A DNA stretch of 64,000 nucleotides, taken from Neoceratodus forsteri (Eukaryota; Chordata; Ceratodontiformes; Ceratodontidae). The position numbers and the translations under genes are program-made. The stretch is taken from the NCBI GenBank assembly GCA_016271365.2, contig JADMNL010000022.1, forward strand, positions 220,820,501 through 220,884,500, given 5' to 3'. The notes below the pieces were generated by a model that worked only from the letters and a program-made list of their open reading frames with translations, did no database searches and was not told where the DNA came from. Below, piece by piece: positions 35,075-46,551 of this stretch (position 1 is the first letter of the stretch; every line of letters begins with the position of its first letter).

Positions 35075-36680
35075 GTATCTCGTTAATAGTGTTCATATGT
35101 GTTTATGCACATTGGTATGTCAATTCACGTACAGCACTGTATAACATGGCTGTATCTTATCAATACAGTTTCCATGTATTTTTTACACATTAATATGCAC
35201 TGATACACATATTGGGCCCTATTCACGAATGTGGGAGGTGATATGTGTGAAAGGCATGTATCCCACCCATGCAGCTTCACACCCACAGGAGATCAACACA
35301 GGGACCGCATTCACAAACACCAGTCCTCACCTGGTTCCCTTATGTGGCCCTGCCCAATGGCATGCAGGTTTGTGGGGATGGACAGGCGCAGAGCTGTGGA
35401 GCCAGAGAGACAGCCAATTGGCTGCCCGTCCTGGGATCCTCACTGGATCCCTTGCACCATTGGGTGCCAGGATGTCTACAAGTGTGAACACACCCACAGC
35501 ACCAAGGGGTGGGGGACCCCCAGATGACAATCCCCCAGCCCTCCCAATGTGCCCCAATGGTAGGTGCAGCCACAGTGAGGGGTCCTTTGACCTCTGCCAT
35601 ACCCGCCATGACCACCGGCGGCATCGGAGGGGTGCATACCACTTATGGCTGCCTTCCAGAAGGCATAGCCATCACCCCCCCATTGCAAGGCACCGGTACC
35701 TTTGTGGATGGTGCAGTGTGGACACCACCCCCTATGCCGGTATTCAGCCCACCCCCCATGCAGAGCTGTGCATTCAGACAGTGTGCCGGCTGCGTAGTGG
35801 GGCATATCATGAATAGCATGCAGAGGGAGCAGTGTGTGTGGCTAGGTGTGGGTGGGCTATGCGCAGGTGTTATGCAGCACATATCCCATTCACATCTTTT
35901 GTGAATAGGGCCCATTGGCTTGACAAAATGGTTGTATCTGGTCAATACAGTGTCCATATGTTTATACACATTGATACACCAATACATTTACAGCACTCTA
36001 TAACATAGCTACTGTATATCCTGTCAATAAAGCTATGTTCTACTGTGCTGTAAGTGTATTGTATAACATGGCTATATCTTGTTAGCACAGTTTCAGTGTG
36101 TTTATACACACTGACATACATCAATAAACGTACAGTACTGTATGACATAGCTGTGTCCTGTGAACACAGTTTCCATGTATTTATACACACTGACATACAT
36201 CAATACACACAGTACTATATAACATGGTTGTATCCTGTCAATATAGTTTCTATGTATTTATACACACTGACGTACAACAGTACACTTACAGTACTGTATA
36301 ACATGGTTGAGTCCTGTTAGTACAGTTTCCATGTGTTTATATATATTGATATACATCACTGCATTTACAGTATTGTATAACTTGGCTGTATCCTGTCAAT
36401 GCAGTTCCCATGTGCTGATATATGTTGATATACACCACTGCACTTACAGTATTCTATAAAATGGCTTTATCCTGTCATTGCAGTTTCCATGTGTTTATAT
36501 ATATATATATATATATTGATATACACCACTGCACTTACAGTATTGTATAACATGGCTGTATCCTGTCAATACAGTTCCCATGTGTTTATGTATATTGATA
36601 TACATCACTGCACTCACAGTATTGTATAACATGGCTGTAGCCTGTCAATACAGTTTCCATGTGCTGATATAGGTGTAAAC
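35075..36680 (+). repeat. ~80-bp tandem satellite, about a dozen diverged units
   Basis: The unit pattern is ATGGCTGTATCCTGTCAATA, CAGTTTCCATGTGTTTATA, a CACTGATATACATCA piece and TTACAGTATTGTATAAC. Units run from about 35075, are interrupted by a transposon at 35214-35913, resume to 36680 and continue at 37740-37870 past an L1 insertion. Confidence 0.85.
35214..35913. mobile_element. Harbinger-like non-autonomous element, 700 bp
   Basis: The ends are GGGCCCTATTCACGAATGTG and its near reverse complement finishing GTGAATAGGGCCC. ATT flanks it on both sides (35211-35213, 35914-35916). Terminal GGGCC and a 3-bp duplication fit PIF/Harbinger. The interior is GC-rich and its open frames show no transposase motif. 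It sits inside the ~80-bp satellite. Confidence 0.8.
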
Positions 36681-36770
36681 TGTTTATACACATTCGTTTG
36701 GTTCAGTTTCAGATGGTTTGCAACTGTATCCCCCAACCTCAGGATCAAGCAGATATTGAAAATATGTAGT

Positions 36771-37686
36771 CCCTGGCCCATACGGCCTGGGAGCCGAACG
36801 CGGTTTCCAAAATCTATAAGGCATTGTTTGACCAAGTTTATGCAGGCATCAACAATAAACCTAGATTCTGGGCGAGTAGTTTTGGGGACCAAGGAAGGAA
36901 CTGGGATGTTATATGGCAGCATACGTACCAGTATATCACCCAGGACAGATTACGCATCATGCAATACCACTTTTTAAACAACTTGTTCTGGACTCCTTCC
37001 AAATTGCACAAAGTTGGACGTAGATCTGACCAGTCATGCTTCCGTTGTCTGCAGGCTGATGGAGACCTGTTTCACATTTTCTGGGATTGCCCACTGGTAA
37101 GAGGGCTGTGGGACCAAATTAAACACAAAGCGGACCCCTACTGGGCATCGAGCATTACTTTACCCGGAAATTTGCCTGATAGGTGATTATACTGGTATCG
37201 CTGTTAAAGCCGAAGATATTACATGGCCTTGATATCATCTTCGGTCAAGAAAGTAGTGTTAAAACATTGGCTGGATAATACTTCACCCAATTATGTAGAA
37301 TGGTTACAAGAATTACTTTTCAATTTAAATATGGAAAAATTCGGCCTTGAGAAGGGGTAGCCTTTGCGAAATTTGAAGCGGAGTATGGAGTCCCTTCAAA
37401 GGCTCTACTTGCTCAATCTTAGTCGACCATTTGTAAGACTAGTCGATCCTGTACGTCGCTGATGAGCGGATCCATCTTAATTTCATAGGATTAGAGCGGG
37501 GGGGAGTAAGAGGGCCGGCAAAGGTATCCAAACAGAGGGGGGGTTTATATTGTTAAAAATGTTTCGCTTAATCTGTGATGGTCCATTGTAAGTGGCACCA
37601 CAAGGTTACAGGTTACCATTTGTATAATGTGGTTATTGTCTTTGTGCCTTCATTACTTCAATAAACTTGAATTTAAAAAAAAAAAA
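36771..37686 (+). mobile_element. 5'-truncated Tx1/L1-type LINE with 13-bp target duplication
   Basis: The coding part (36824-37186) has ITQDRLRIMQYHFLNN and a C-terminal Cys-His knuckle (CFRCL, LFHIFWDCP). It ends in a poly-A run after AATAAACTTGAATTT. GAAAATATGTAGT flanks it at 36758-36770 and 37687-37699, a perfect 13-bp duplication. Frames are broken after 37186. Confidence 0.9.
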
Positions 37687-37739
37687 GAAAATATGTAGTA
37701 TTGCCTAGCTCTCCTTTCCTGGTCAACAAAAGCAATGTA

Positions 37740-37870
37740 AATAAATATACATCACTGCACTTACAGTATTGTATACCATGGCTGTATCCTGCCAATACTG
37801 TGTCCATGTGTTTGTCCACATTGTTATGCATCAGTACACTTACAATACTGCATAGCCATATTGTTTTTTG
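37740..37870 (+). repeat. Continuation of the ~80-bp satellite
   Basis: ATATACATCACTGCACTTAC and GTATTGTATACCATGGCTGT carry the same unit as 36.0-36.68 kb. Confidence 0.8.
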
Positions 37871-38079
37871 GTTGAAAATGAGTAAGCATACATAAAATAT
37901 ACAGGAAATCAGGTATCCTACTTCTTCAGACAGAGGTAGAAAACATGTTATATAATATCAGCAGCTGCATTAGAAGATACTAGTAGTATTCCATTAAGAA
38001 CACATTAGTTTTTCTAGTTTTTGCTTTTTTTTAAATAATTTTGTGTTTGGAAAAAATATTGAGCCAAGGCACATCAACA

Positions 38080-38520
38080 GTGGTGTTGCATAGGCAATTA
38101 CAATATAACATAGTTTCAACAATATCAAAAATGTATTTCTTTATTTAAATTACAAGGAGAAAAAAAATATTTGAATAAAACAATAAAATAATGCATAAAC
38201 TAAAAGCAGGTGAAACAAAAACATTAAGGTCATGCCCTCACAGCATGATTTTTTGGAGAGAACTAGGAAACCACTTTCATAATTTTGACTCTAGAACAAG
38301 AGAAGCAGACAGAGATCTAATGGAGGATAGAAGAGCATTCAAGGCCATAGGACAAAAATAATGAACGGCTTGTTCGTCTTTTTTTGTTTTTATATGGGGA
38401 ACAGCAAGTTCAGAAGAGCAAGTGAGTGGAACATGGGAAGGAGGTGTAACTAATGATTAGGAAATTAATGAAACAGCTGCAGCCCAAGAAACTTGGTTGT
38501 GATCATTAGAATAGAATTGA
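38080..38520 (-). other. Possible LINE remnant
   Basis: AAAACAATAAAATAATGC and the following stretch resemble a degraded LINE 3' end read backwards. No frame could be confirmed. Confidence 0.25.
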
Positions 38521-38600
38521 TGATTTCATTACAGAGTACAACCGTTGACAATAAGAATGGTACTAGTGAGAACGGTGATGCTATTCTTTTTCTGCCTTAG

Positions 38601-38993
38601 GTTGGTGAAGTGGTGAAGCTATCAGACTGTACCCAGCGGTGCACTTGTTCCTCTGCTGGGAACTTCAGTTGTGTTGCTGACAGCTGCATGGCGACCAAGC
38701 AATGTATGGTAAAGAAAGGAAAGATGGACTGTGGAAGTACCTTTACGACTGCTGCAGTGATGGGATATACTAACCACATCAGCTTTGATGGTGCTCTCAC
38801 ATATTTCAAGGGAAGATGCCTGTATGAGATAAGCCGGACAACAAATCCATCTCTTGCTTACTCCTTCCGTATCATTGCAGAAAAGTCAACCCCGGCATTG
38901 TCTAACTATTCTTTTGTTATTCGAGTCAAACTATTACTGACATCCAGGGACTTTACAGCTGAAGTGGTGATAGAACAAATTAAAACAATACAG
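38601..38993 (+). CDS. Exon 7: Cys-rich linker plus first half of VWD, degenerate
   Basis: The acceptor is TGCCTTAG and the donor is GTAAAT after ATACAG; phase 0 at both ends. It begins VGEVVKLSDCTQRCTC, the linker seen in exons 2 and 4 after the TIL domain. The VWD starts at AAVMGYTNHISFDGALTYFKG (38763-38777 for GYTNH). The GDPH tetrapeptide is gone and the usual tryptophan/glycine lead-in is missing. Asn sites include NFS and NYS. The final VWD of FCGBP is known to be degenerate in the same region, so this may be the family's normal end-module. Confidence 0.92.
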
Positions 38994-40062
38994 GTAAATG
39001 TCTATTGAAAAAAATTCAAGGCAGTCTTTTATGCTGTCTGTATATTTAAAAGTATCCACTTTTTTTCTCATTCCCTTAATCTTTTTTTTTCCCTGTTATA
39101 TTAATTTATTCCCTGGGAACTCTAGCTGTGTCTAACATTGTTATGCACATAGGTTCATACATTTATATTTTTGTTTATTGCACTTAAAATGTTATTTGCA
39201 CTGACTTCGTGGCACTGGGTGATGAGGGATCAATCTGACATGCTGGCAACCCCAATTCACACTCCACACCCAGGATGCCAGGAGCAGGAGCCAGCAGGGA
39301 TGGTTCTAAGTGTCCTTTGGATGATTTCCTCCCGGGGCAGAGAGGTTGCAGTGCCCCTCTGCAGTAATTCCTGGTGGTGGCTGGTGGAGTTGCCAGTGAC
39401 TGTGTGATTGATGAAATGCTCTGAGGCCCTTCCCACCCCACTGAGGTGTGTAAGTGACTGGAGAGGAGAGTGGGTGAGTCCATAACAGGGCAAAATGCTG
39501 CACCCATACACCAGGCAATGGCTTCTCTGCCCTTCTGATGCCTGGACCCTCTGCAGTGGTTCTGCATGAGTGCCCCTTTGTTAGCAGCACTTCCTTTAGG
39601 CTGTGGCATGGCCCCTGAGAGGACTATGCCAGCAACATGAAGAGAGTAGTTCAGGAGACCTCAGGAGACATTCTTGCGACAACAGCTAGAAGAGTCCCCA
39701 GCAGGGACAAGTCAGCCTGTGCAGGAGACTGGAGATCTGGATTGGAGCAGCTCACAAATGGATCAACAGGGGGTGAGTCTGGTGGGAGAAGAGGGGCAGT
39801 GTGGGGGCTCAAAGGAGTGGGGGTGTCGATGGGTACAAAAGACACAAACAAAAATGTTATGTGTTTAATAATTAGTAATGCAGTTGCTTATAACACATTA
39901 CAGTGTTTGACTATACAATAAACTGATAGTGAAGAAGGGTTTAACATTATGAGACAGAATGTGCAGAGACTGGAGAAGTGTTTCAGTATTTGGCAGTTGA
40001 AAGCCAACACCAAAAAGTGTGGGAGACAGAGATATAGCACATGGGGGGAGAGATAGTATGAC

Positions 40063-40068
40063 AGAGAC

Positions 40069-40106
<38 letters not shown>
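40063..40106 (+). repeat. (GA)n microsatellite
   Basis: GACAGAGA steps leading into an uninterrupted AG run. Confidence 0.95.
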
Positions 40107-40109
<3 letters not shown>

Positions 40110-40159
40110 GGGCATGGGCATATGGACTGCCATAAGGACATAATTTATATCTTCTGGCT

Positions 40160-40360
40160 ATATTCACCGTATAGTAAAATACATACACTACATACTCAGA
40201 TGCATGCATTATATGTTGAAACAAACACATTATAGAGTGAAACTCACACACTATATAGTGAACTGCAGACACTATGTAGTGAACTACATACTCTATACTA
40301 TATAGTGAAATGCATGCATAGACTACTGAAATGCATACATCATATAATGAAATAAGTGGT
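40160..40360 (+). repeat. 21-bp minisatellite, zone 1
   Basis: Units of the form CACTATATAGTGAAATGCATA with variation, repeated about eight times. Each unit holds the near-palindrome CACTATATAGTG. A further block is at 41030-41180. Confidence 0.75.
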
Positions 40361-40385
40361 ACAGTAAAGCACCAATATTAGATAA

Positions 40386-40430
40386 GTTAGTTAGTTGGTT
40401 AGTTAGTTAGTTAGTTAGTTAATTAGTTAG
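40386..40430 (+). repeat. (TTAG)n microsatellite
   Basis: About ten TTAG units with one GG and one AATT change. Confidence 0.9.
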
Positions 40431-40748
40431 ATCTAGGATAACTGAGTAAGGCCCACTGGGCACAAGGCCCATTAACAGGGATGACCTGGGACAACAGGAA
40501 AAGATCACAAGTACAATTAGTAATCGTTAACAAAGTTAAACAAGGTTGAAATGCATACAATTCCCACAGATGGTAGTCATGTTTGGGAACATTCCAATAC
40601 AGATACATAGAGTCATGTAAATAATTACATTGACATTGTTCAGCATGGTGTTTTTAAGACTCTTTAGGAAACATGCTTATACACACAGTGATGAACTGAA
40701 ACACTGCACATATATAATTTAATGAAACACTTATACTATACTACGGGC

Positions 40749-40895
40749 TACATGATGGGCACGAGTGTGATATGGAAAATATTTTCACTCCTTTAGAGTG
40801 ACCTCTGGAAAGTCATGAGTGGTAAAGAGGCGCAGAGAGAGGTCACTGTGAAGGAGTAAAAATATTTTCCATATTACATGAGTGCACATCATGTA
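40749..40895. repeat. Foldback element (57-nt arms)
   Basis: Left arm 40749-40806 (TACATGATGGGCACGAGTGT, ends GTGACCTC) pairs with right arm 40838-40895 (begins GAGGTCACTG, ends CATCATGTA). The spacer is about 31 nt. Confidence 0.85.
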
Positions 40896-41029
40896 TCCAC
40901 TTTATACATTACAGGCATGATAACTGGAGATAACTCCAGCTATCAGAATGTGATATCTCATGGTGGTGGTTTTATGCCGAAATAAAGAATGGCATATCAT
41001 TTCACCCCTATTGTATAAATTAAAATACA

Positions 41030-41180
41030 TGCATTATATGATAAAACACATACGCAGCATAATGAAATACACACATTATACAGTGAGGCTTATAATATAC
41101 ATTGTAAATGTTATGTTGCAATATGCATACATCATACACGGAAATATATGAATTGTGATATATCACATATGCCATATACT
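41030..41180 (+). repeat. 21-bp minisatellite, zone 2
   Basis: ACATGCATTATATGATAAAA and ACACATTATACAGTGAGG type units, same periodicity as zone 1 but more diverged. Confidence 0.55.
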
Positions 41181-41764
41181 ATACTGAGATTCATTAGCCC
41201 CACTGCCACTGCACTCATTTCCTGCTGCACTCTGCCTAGTGTGAAAATGGGCCATTGTTTTACAAGTTGAGGTTTTCATAGTGCAAAGTCTCTTTCCCCT
41301 CCAGTAATTTTACCAAGGCACAAAGTCTGCTATTTAGAAAACACTAAGAGCAGACACTGAGTGTGTAAGAATGGTTTAAAATCAGTGGTTTGACTGGAAA
41401 TGTTTATGTGGGGGAACTCTCCCATCCAGATTTTTTAGAGGGGGAACTGCCATTCACAGGTGGTAGAATTCTCTAATAGTATTCGGTAGACAAGGATGGC
41501 AGTAGTGCAGGAACCCTTGTATAATTTTACGAGAGTGGTGGATCTCAGTTCATGTGGGCTCTTGCCTAATCTCAGCCGATGTCTACAATACCCCTGGTGA
41601 GCAGCCCAAAACAGAACACTAAAAGCTACTCAGGGACAAAGCACAACCCCTGCTGGCAACATTAGGCTATTACATTCAATTAGAAATAATGGGCTGCCAT
41701 GGAGCAAAGTAGACATTTGGGCATCCCAATGGTGTTAGCACTGTAAGCACTGATTTGATACATC

Positions 41765-42110
41765 GCCATTTATTGAGCTGGCCTGGCATTGCAGTGGTAG
41801 CGCTATCACTCCCAAAGCTGGTGACCTGAGTTTGGGAATGAGCTTTAGTCGTCAGGTGCTGGGGAGAAAGATGAAGCATCCCAGAGGGCATGCTCTTCCT
41901 CCGGGGAGAGGGGTTTCTGTGGCCTCTACAGTACTGCCTGGAGGACCACAGGTGGTGATGCAATAGTACTGCTGCAGGGAGGGATGATGCTGGTGGAGCT
42001 ATGCTCATCATACTTGGCATGCATGACACCTGGGCTCAAACCATGATGTCCCAAGTGGTGGGGCCAGAAAGAAAGAAACACCCTCCCTGAGCAGGATGAC
42101 ATGGCTATAC
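41765..42110 (+). mobile_element. SINE-B family copy, plus strand
   Basis: TGGCATTGCAGTGGTAGCGC and GGTGACCTGAGTTTGGGAAT read as tRNA-like A and B boxes. The body is the reverse complement of the CT-rich body of the minus copies. Confidence 0.6.
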
Positions 42111-43630
42111 TCAAGCCCTGACCCTAGCCATTGTCCAGTTCTCCTCCACCTGGAGAACTGCTACCTCTGTACCCAGTAAGAGGTGGGTTTGGTCTGCCTG
42201 GACCCCACCACAAGGGGAGCAAATCCAAGGGGTTGAAATTGAAATAAGGGAATGTAAGGAAGGGACATGAGGAGGTGAGGCTGTATCCAACCCAGAGGAA
42301 GGGGGCCAGGGTAGTGTGTGGAGCATATAATGTAAATTATAAAAAAAGTTGCCATTTATAAACATCTACATGTAAATGACCTCAATCCCATGGAAGGCTC
42401 TAACAGGAAATTAGCATCTCATCATGGAACTATTTTATATGAAAAGCCATCTTTTTCTCCTTGCATTGTGCAGAGACTGTCCACACTGCTGTGGCACAGT
42501 AACATATAGCCCAGTTCTATAGTTCTCTTGTTATGTCTTTATTGGCAGGTATATAATATATTTACCTAGGATAGCCAAGTCGAGATGCAATGTACCATTT
42601 CCAGTGGTGACCTATGTCTATAGTACTTCTTCCATAAATGTGTGGGCAGACGTTCCACTGACATTTCAGAACATTGGGATGTGACAAAAACAAAGTTTGA
42701 GAACTTATTAAAACACAGTTTCTTTTTTTATCTGAACCCTGCCTTTATTTGCTATGAAAACCACATTTGTGTGGGAAGCTAATACTTAAAAAATATTTGT
42801 AAGATATCACAGTCATACCATAGAAGTATAAGGGACTGGTTGCATGTATGTTCCTAAAATGTGACATTTGGTTCAGATTGCCTATTGCTTAGAAGTGCAA
42901 TTATGTGAAATCAGTTGCTTTGTTAGTCCAGTAGCTTATCTGAGCCAGATGATTGCGAAACATAGCAAGAACCATAATAATGTGGGTATATAACTGTTAA
43001 TAGTTTATAGTATGCAGAGTTTGTTTTAATTAACTTTTTTTGTTTGTTTTTTTGTTAAAGAAGATTCTTGGTTGAGAAACAAAAATATGTATTTTTCTGC
43101 AACAATCACTTGGGGACCAAGTCTGACTGGGGGCTGGCATATACCTGACTTTCACTTTTCTGCTTTGCACTGAGATGCACGTTGGTGGCATTTGCTGTCC
43201 CTTGGTACCCTAAACATATCTGGGGAACACTGCAAGGTGGGCAGAGCTGTGACAGCAACTGGCTTTCCACTAGTAAGCCTGGTCTAGCCACATAGTGCAT
43301 CCCCTTCTCCACTGCAGCAGAGATCATGGGAAACAGCATTCCCAGGCTGGGGACTGCAGACTGTTTTTTATTACTTATAAATCATTGATGGTATTTCAGA
43401 CAGTCAGCCCACTGAACTATTGTACCTCTTGTCCTGAGTACAGTGTGTTCTCATACGGGAGCGTTTGAGGGGATATACCATCAAGATCGCATTGACATAG
43501 CAGCTCAGGGATGTGTGAACTGAGAAGAATAGTATGAGTGAAAACAGCTACATTGACATAAAAGCATGAATATTATAGCACCATACTTGTAGCTGGTTTC
43601 ACTCATGCTGATCAGTTTAAGTCTGCTAGT
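42111..43630. other. Intron sequence, nothing recognised
   Basis: No coding frame with family features. A T run near 43035-43060. Confidence 0.4.
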
Positions 43631-43644
43631 GTGTGTGCCGCCAA

Positions 43645-43770
43645 TCCATGCAGGTAGTGTACTGTACAGGCTAGAGTCATAGCCTCTGAATGGGCTTGCT
43701 GTATCCAGCAGATCTGGGTTTGATTCTGTAAGGTTCTTTTTCATTGTTCTCATGCTCACTGTCATGCCCT
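43645..43770 (+). mobile_element. tRNA-like SINE fragment
   Basis: AGGTAGTGTACTGTACAGG then AGATCTGGGTTTGATTCTG resembles the head and B box of SINE-A. The core is missing. Confidence 0.4.
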
Positions 43771-44749
43771 CCCCCCAAGTTGAATACCCCCAGAGTTAGA
43801 ATAGAAAATATCCCCCCTTTACAACCTTACCCACCCGAGTTGTGTCCTCCATGGAGTTAGAATAGTGAATATCCCACCTTCTGACTTTCTCCTCCCTCGT
43901 TGCATCTCCCATCTGCACTGGAGTGGTTTGTGCTGTGTCTGCTTTTCAGCATGATAACATGCCACGACTTCGCTTTTTGTCCTTTCCTATGCACAGTTAT
44001 CAACCATGTGGTTTTTAAATTAGTGATCTTATGGGTAATCTTTAAGGGAGCACTCCATATCAGTACCAGGGGGAGGATGACACAGAAAAGTTTTAAAAAC
44101 AAGTATAAATTGATTATAAATCACTGAAGTTAGACAATCGGGCCTTCTGTGTGGTTTGTAAAAATACGTACAGCATATACTGTACTTTTATTTCTCTACC
44201 AAGAACTTTCCTTAAAAAATAAAAGAAAACTCAATTGAAACAAACTCTGCAGACAACAAACTATGAAGACTAGATGCTCAGACTGCCACAGTTCGGCAAT
44301 GTTTTCCAATGATTCAGTTCTAATATGTTGCTGGACAATAGAAAGTTACAGAGTACGCATAACACTTATAACAATACAAAATCTGAACAAAATGTCACTT
44401 ACAACAGAAAAATGCACATAGTTCTTTATGTTTATATGGTATGACTGTGATATGTTATAGGTATCCTAAACATTATCTTCCCACACAAATGATTTTTTAA
44501 CAGTAAATGAAGGCAGCGCTCAGCTAAAAGAAGAAATGTTATGTAAACTAGTTATAATGATTTATGTGTGACTTCACAATGTTCTGAAAATTGATTAAAG
44601 TTGTACAAGAAAAATAAGATGGACAAAAGCACATAAAGAGATAGAAAATATAGCCCTGTTCTGTTTACCTTCTGAAGCTTGAAAGACCTCCTGTAACCAG
44701 GCCAGCATTCTCCAGTGTGTGTGTGGGGGGTACTAATCTCAGTCTATAG

Positions 44750-45110
44750 TGTTTGTGATACTCTGTATGATGTAATGTGTATGTTTCAGTACGTAATGTA
44801 TGAATTTTACCACATAGTATATGCATTTCAGTGTATAATAGGAATATGCCTTATTATATGACACATGTATTTCAATATACAGCATATGCATTTCACATAT
44901 AATGTATGCATTTTACTATATGATATGTGCATTTCAGTCTATGATGTATGCTTTTCACTACATAGAGTAGGCTGTTCACTATATAGTGTATGCGGTTCAC
45001 TACATAGTTAGTGTGCTTCACTAAATGATGTATATATTTCAGTACATGAAATATGCATCTCACTGTATAGTGTGTATGTTTTAGGGTATGGTGTATATTG
45101 CCAGAGTTAT
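44750..45110 (-). repeat. 21-bp minisatellite, zone 3 (opposite orientation)
   Basis: TATGCATTTCACTATATGAT-type units repeat with 21-bp period. The minus strand gives a 7-residue repeat (HYIVNSL, LYVVKSI, HHRLKCT). The units are the reverse complement of those in zones 1 and 2. Confidence 0.75.
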
Positions 45111-45229
45111 GATCTAAATGGCATCCCACAGAAAAGTGCACATAGGAGGGAAAATACAGGAACTATGTATTGTATTAATGGGACACAGGTAGAAGGTGCA
45201 GATGAGGTGAGATTCCTGAAGTGGTGATC

Positions 45230-45850
45230 AGCAATAACCTAAAGCTGGCTTCTCAGTGCAACTGGGTATACTGGAGGGTTAACACAATGTGGGGTACATA
45301 GGGAAAAGGATTACTAGCAGAAGAAGTGAGGTGACGTTGCCTCTGAACAGATAGCTAGAGAGGCCATATCTGCAATACTGTATCCAGTTATGGGCTCTGC
45401 ACCCAAGACAAGGATTGAGCAGGGACAGTTCAACTAAAGGTGAGAAAGATGATCCATCGGTAGGGCAAGACATACAATAAGACATAGAAAGGTCTCAACA
45501 TGTATTCTCTTCAAGCAGAAGGGGAGACCTGATAGAGACTTTCAAATTCATGACAAGGTCAACACAGCAGACACAGCATGTTTGTTCAAACTAAGAAACT
45601 GTGCATTTTCCTGGGGGTATACGTTCAAACAGGAGGGAGGAAGGTTCAGGAAGGACATTAGGAAGTACTACTGTACTTCACAGAAAAGGGGGTGGATGGG
45701 TGGATAAGTGGCCCAAACTTCCTGACAAGGTTCTGGAGGGAAAGACAATAGCAAAGTTCAAAAGGGAATGGGAGGCAGATAAACAAGTTATTAAATGGAA
45801 AGATGAGAAGAGGAAAGGGGAAACTAAGAAAGATGACAGAGAGTAGCTCA
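45230..45850 (+). mobile_element. CR1-type LINE 3' end, plus strand
   Basis: The C-terminal end of the reverse-transcriptase protein is visible in pieces: YCIQLWALHP (about 45375-45405), GDLIETFKFM (45523-45555) and KLPDKVLEGKTIAKFKREWE (45715-45775). Frames are broken. Confidence 0.75.
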
Positions 45851-45937
45851 TCTCCAAGTAGAAAATCTTGGGACAGTCTAGCAGAACTGTTTTCAGATCT
45901 TATTTTTCAGTCGCTTTTCTATGTTTCCTTCTACTAG

Positions 45938-46224
45938 GTAAATGACACTGTCACCTCCTTACCTACCAATCTGAGCTCCCTGGCGTACATATCAAGAGTG
46001 AATAACTTTGTAGTGGTTAAAATACAAAATGATGTTGAAATTTACTATGATGGTATCAGCACCTTAATTATCAGAGCAAGCCCGGCACTCAAGAACAGCT
46101 TGACTGGGATGTGTGGAAACTTCAATGGGAATCCCGATGATGATAAAGTGCTTCCCAATAGAACGAGGGCAAGGGATGACATGGAATTTGGAAATGCTTG
46201 GAGATCAGACCTTACACCTCCATG
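45938..46224 (+). CDS. Exon 8: second half of the last VWD
   Basis: The acceptor is CTACTAG and the donor is GTAACC after CCATG (phase 2). It starts VNDTVTSLPTNLSSLAYISR. The VWD core has GMCGNFNGNPDDDKVLPN at 46106 onward: the Cys-Gly-Asn-Phe core and the acidic loop are kept, but the first Cys of CGLCG is Thr. It ends EFGNAWRSDLTPPW, the tryptophan codon being split by the intron. In the earlier modules this segment is fused to C8 in one exon. Exons 8 and 9 add up to 556 nt, close to 562-568 nt for the fused exons. Confidence 0.93.
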
Positions 46225-46476
46225 GTAACCTTGTCTTAACATTTTTGTTTGTTTGTTTGCTTGTTTTTGTGTGTAGATCAGTTTGTGTTTTCAAGTTCCC
46301 TTGAAAAAATATTACATGATTTAGGAAACTTTTGTGTTAAATAAAGGAGATTCCCACTGAAAATGGTCAATAACAAATAGCATTGCTATGCAGGAATTTA
46401 TCCTGAAACAACTTTTCTGTGTTTCATGACAAAGTGGTACATTAATAGAGAAGGAAGAGGGAGAGAGGATGGCAGG

Positions 46477-46551
46477 GAGGAAGGAAGGAAGGAAGGAAGG
46501 AAGGAAGGAAGGAAGGAAGGAAGGAAGGAAGGAAGGAAGGAAGGAAGGAAG
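46477..46551 (+). repeat. (GGAA)n microsatellite
   Basis: About 18 uninterrupted GGAA units. Confidence 0.95.

Larger units (their letters stand above)
32994..38600. other. Intron 6 (module-splitting intron)
   Basis: Donor GTAAGA; acceptor TCTGCCTTAG. It contains an L1-type fragment (34.03-34.86 kb, minus), an ~80-bp satellite (35.07-36.68 and 37.74-37.87 kb) interrupted by a Harbinger-like element and an L1 insertion, and a LINE-like fragment near 38.08-38.52 kb. Confidence 0.85.
38994..45937. other. Intron 7
   Basis: Donor GTAAAT; acceptor CTACTAG. It contains GA and TTAG microsatellites, 21-bp minisatellite zones (40.16-40.36, 41.03-41.18, 44.75-45.11 kb), a foldback at 40749-40895, a SINE-B copy at 41.77-42.1 kb, a tRNA-like SINE fragment near 43.65 kb and a CR1 3' end at 45.23-45.85 kb. 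Confidence 0.85.

Noticed and set aside
35229..35904. Long open frames of 195 and 131 codons at 35.2-35.9 kb
   Set aside because: They lie inside a GC-rich non-autonomous transposon, overlap in several frames and show no transposase motif.
39184..39921. Open frames of 78-141 codons at 39.2-39.9 kb
   Set aside because: No domain, no splice sites in phase with exons 7 and 8, and several overlapping frames on both strands.
40160..45110. 21-bp repeats as a CRISPR array
   Set aside because: The units are contiguous without unique spacers and the genome is a vertebrate one.
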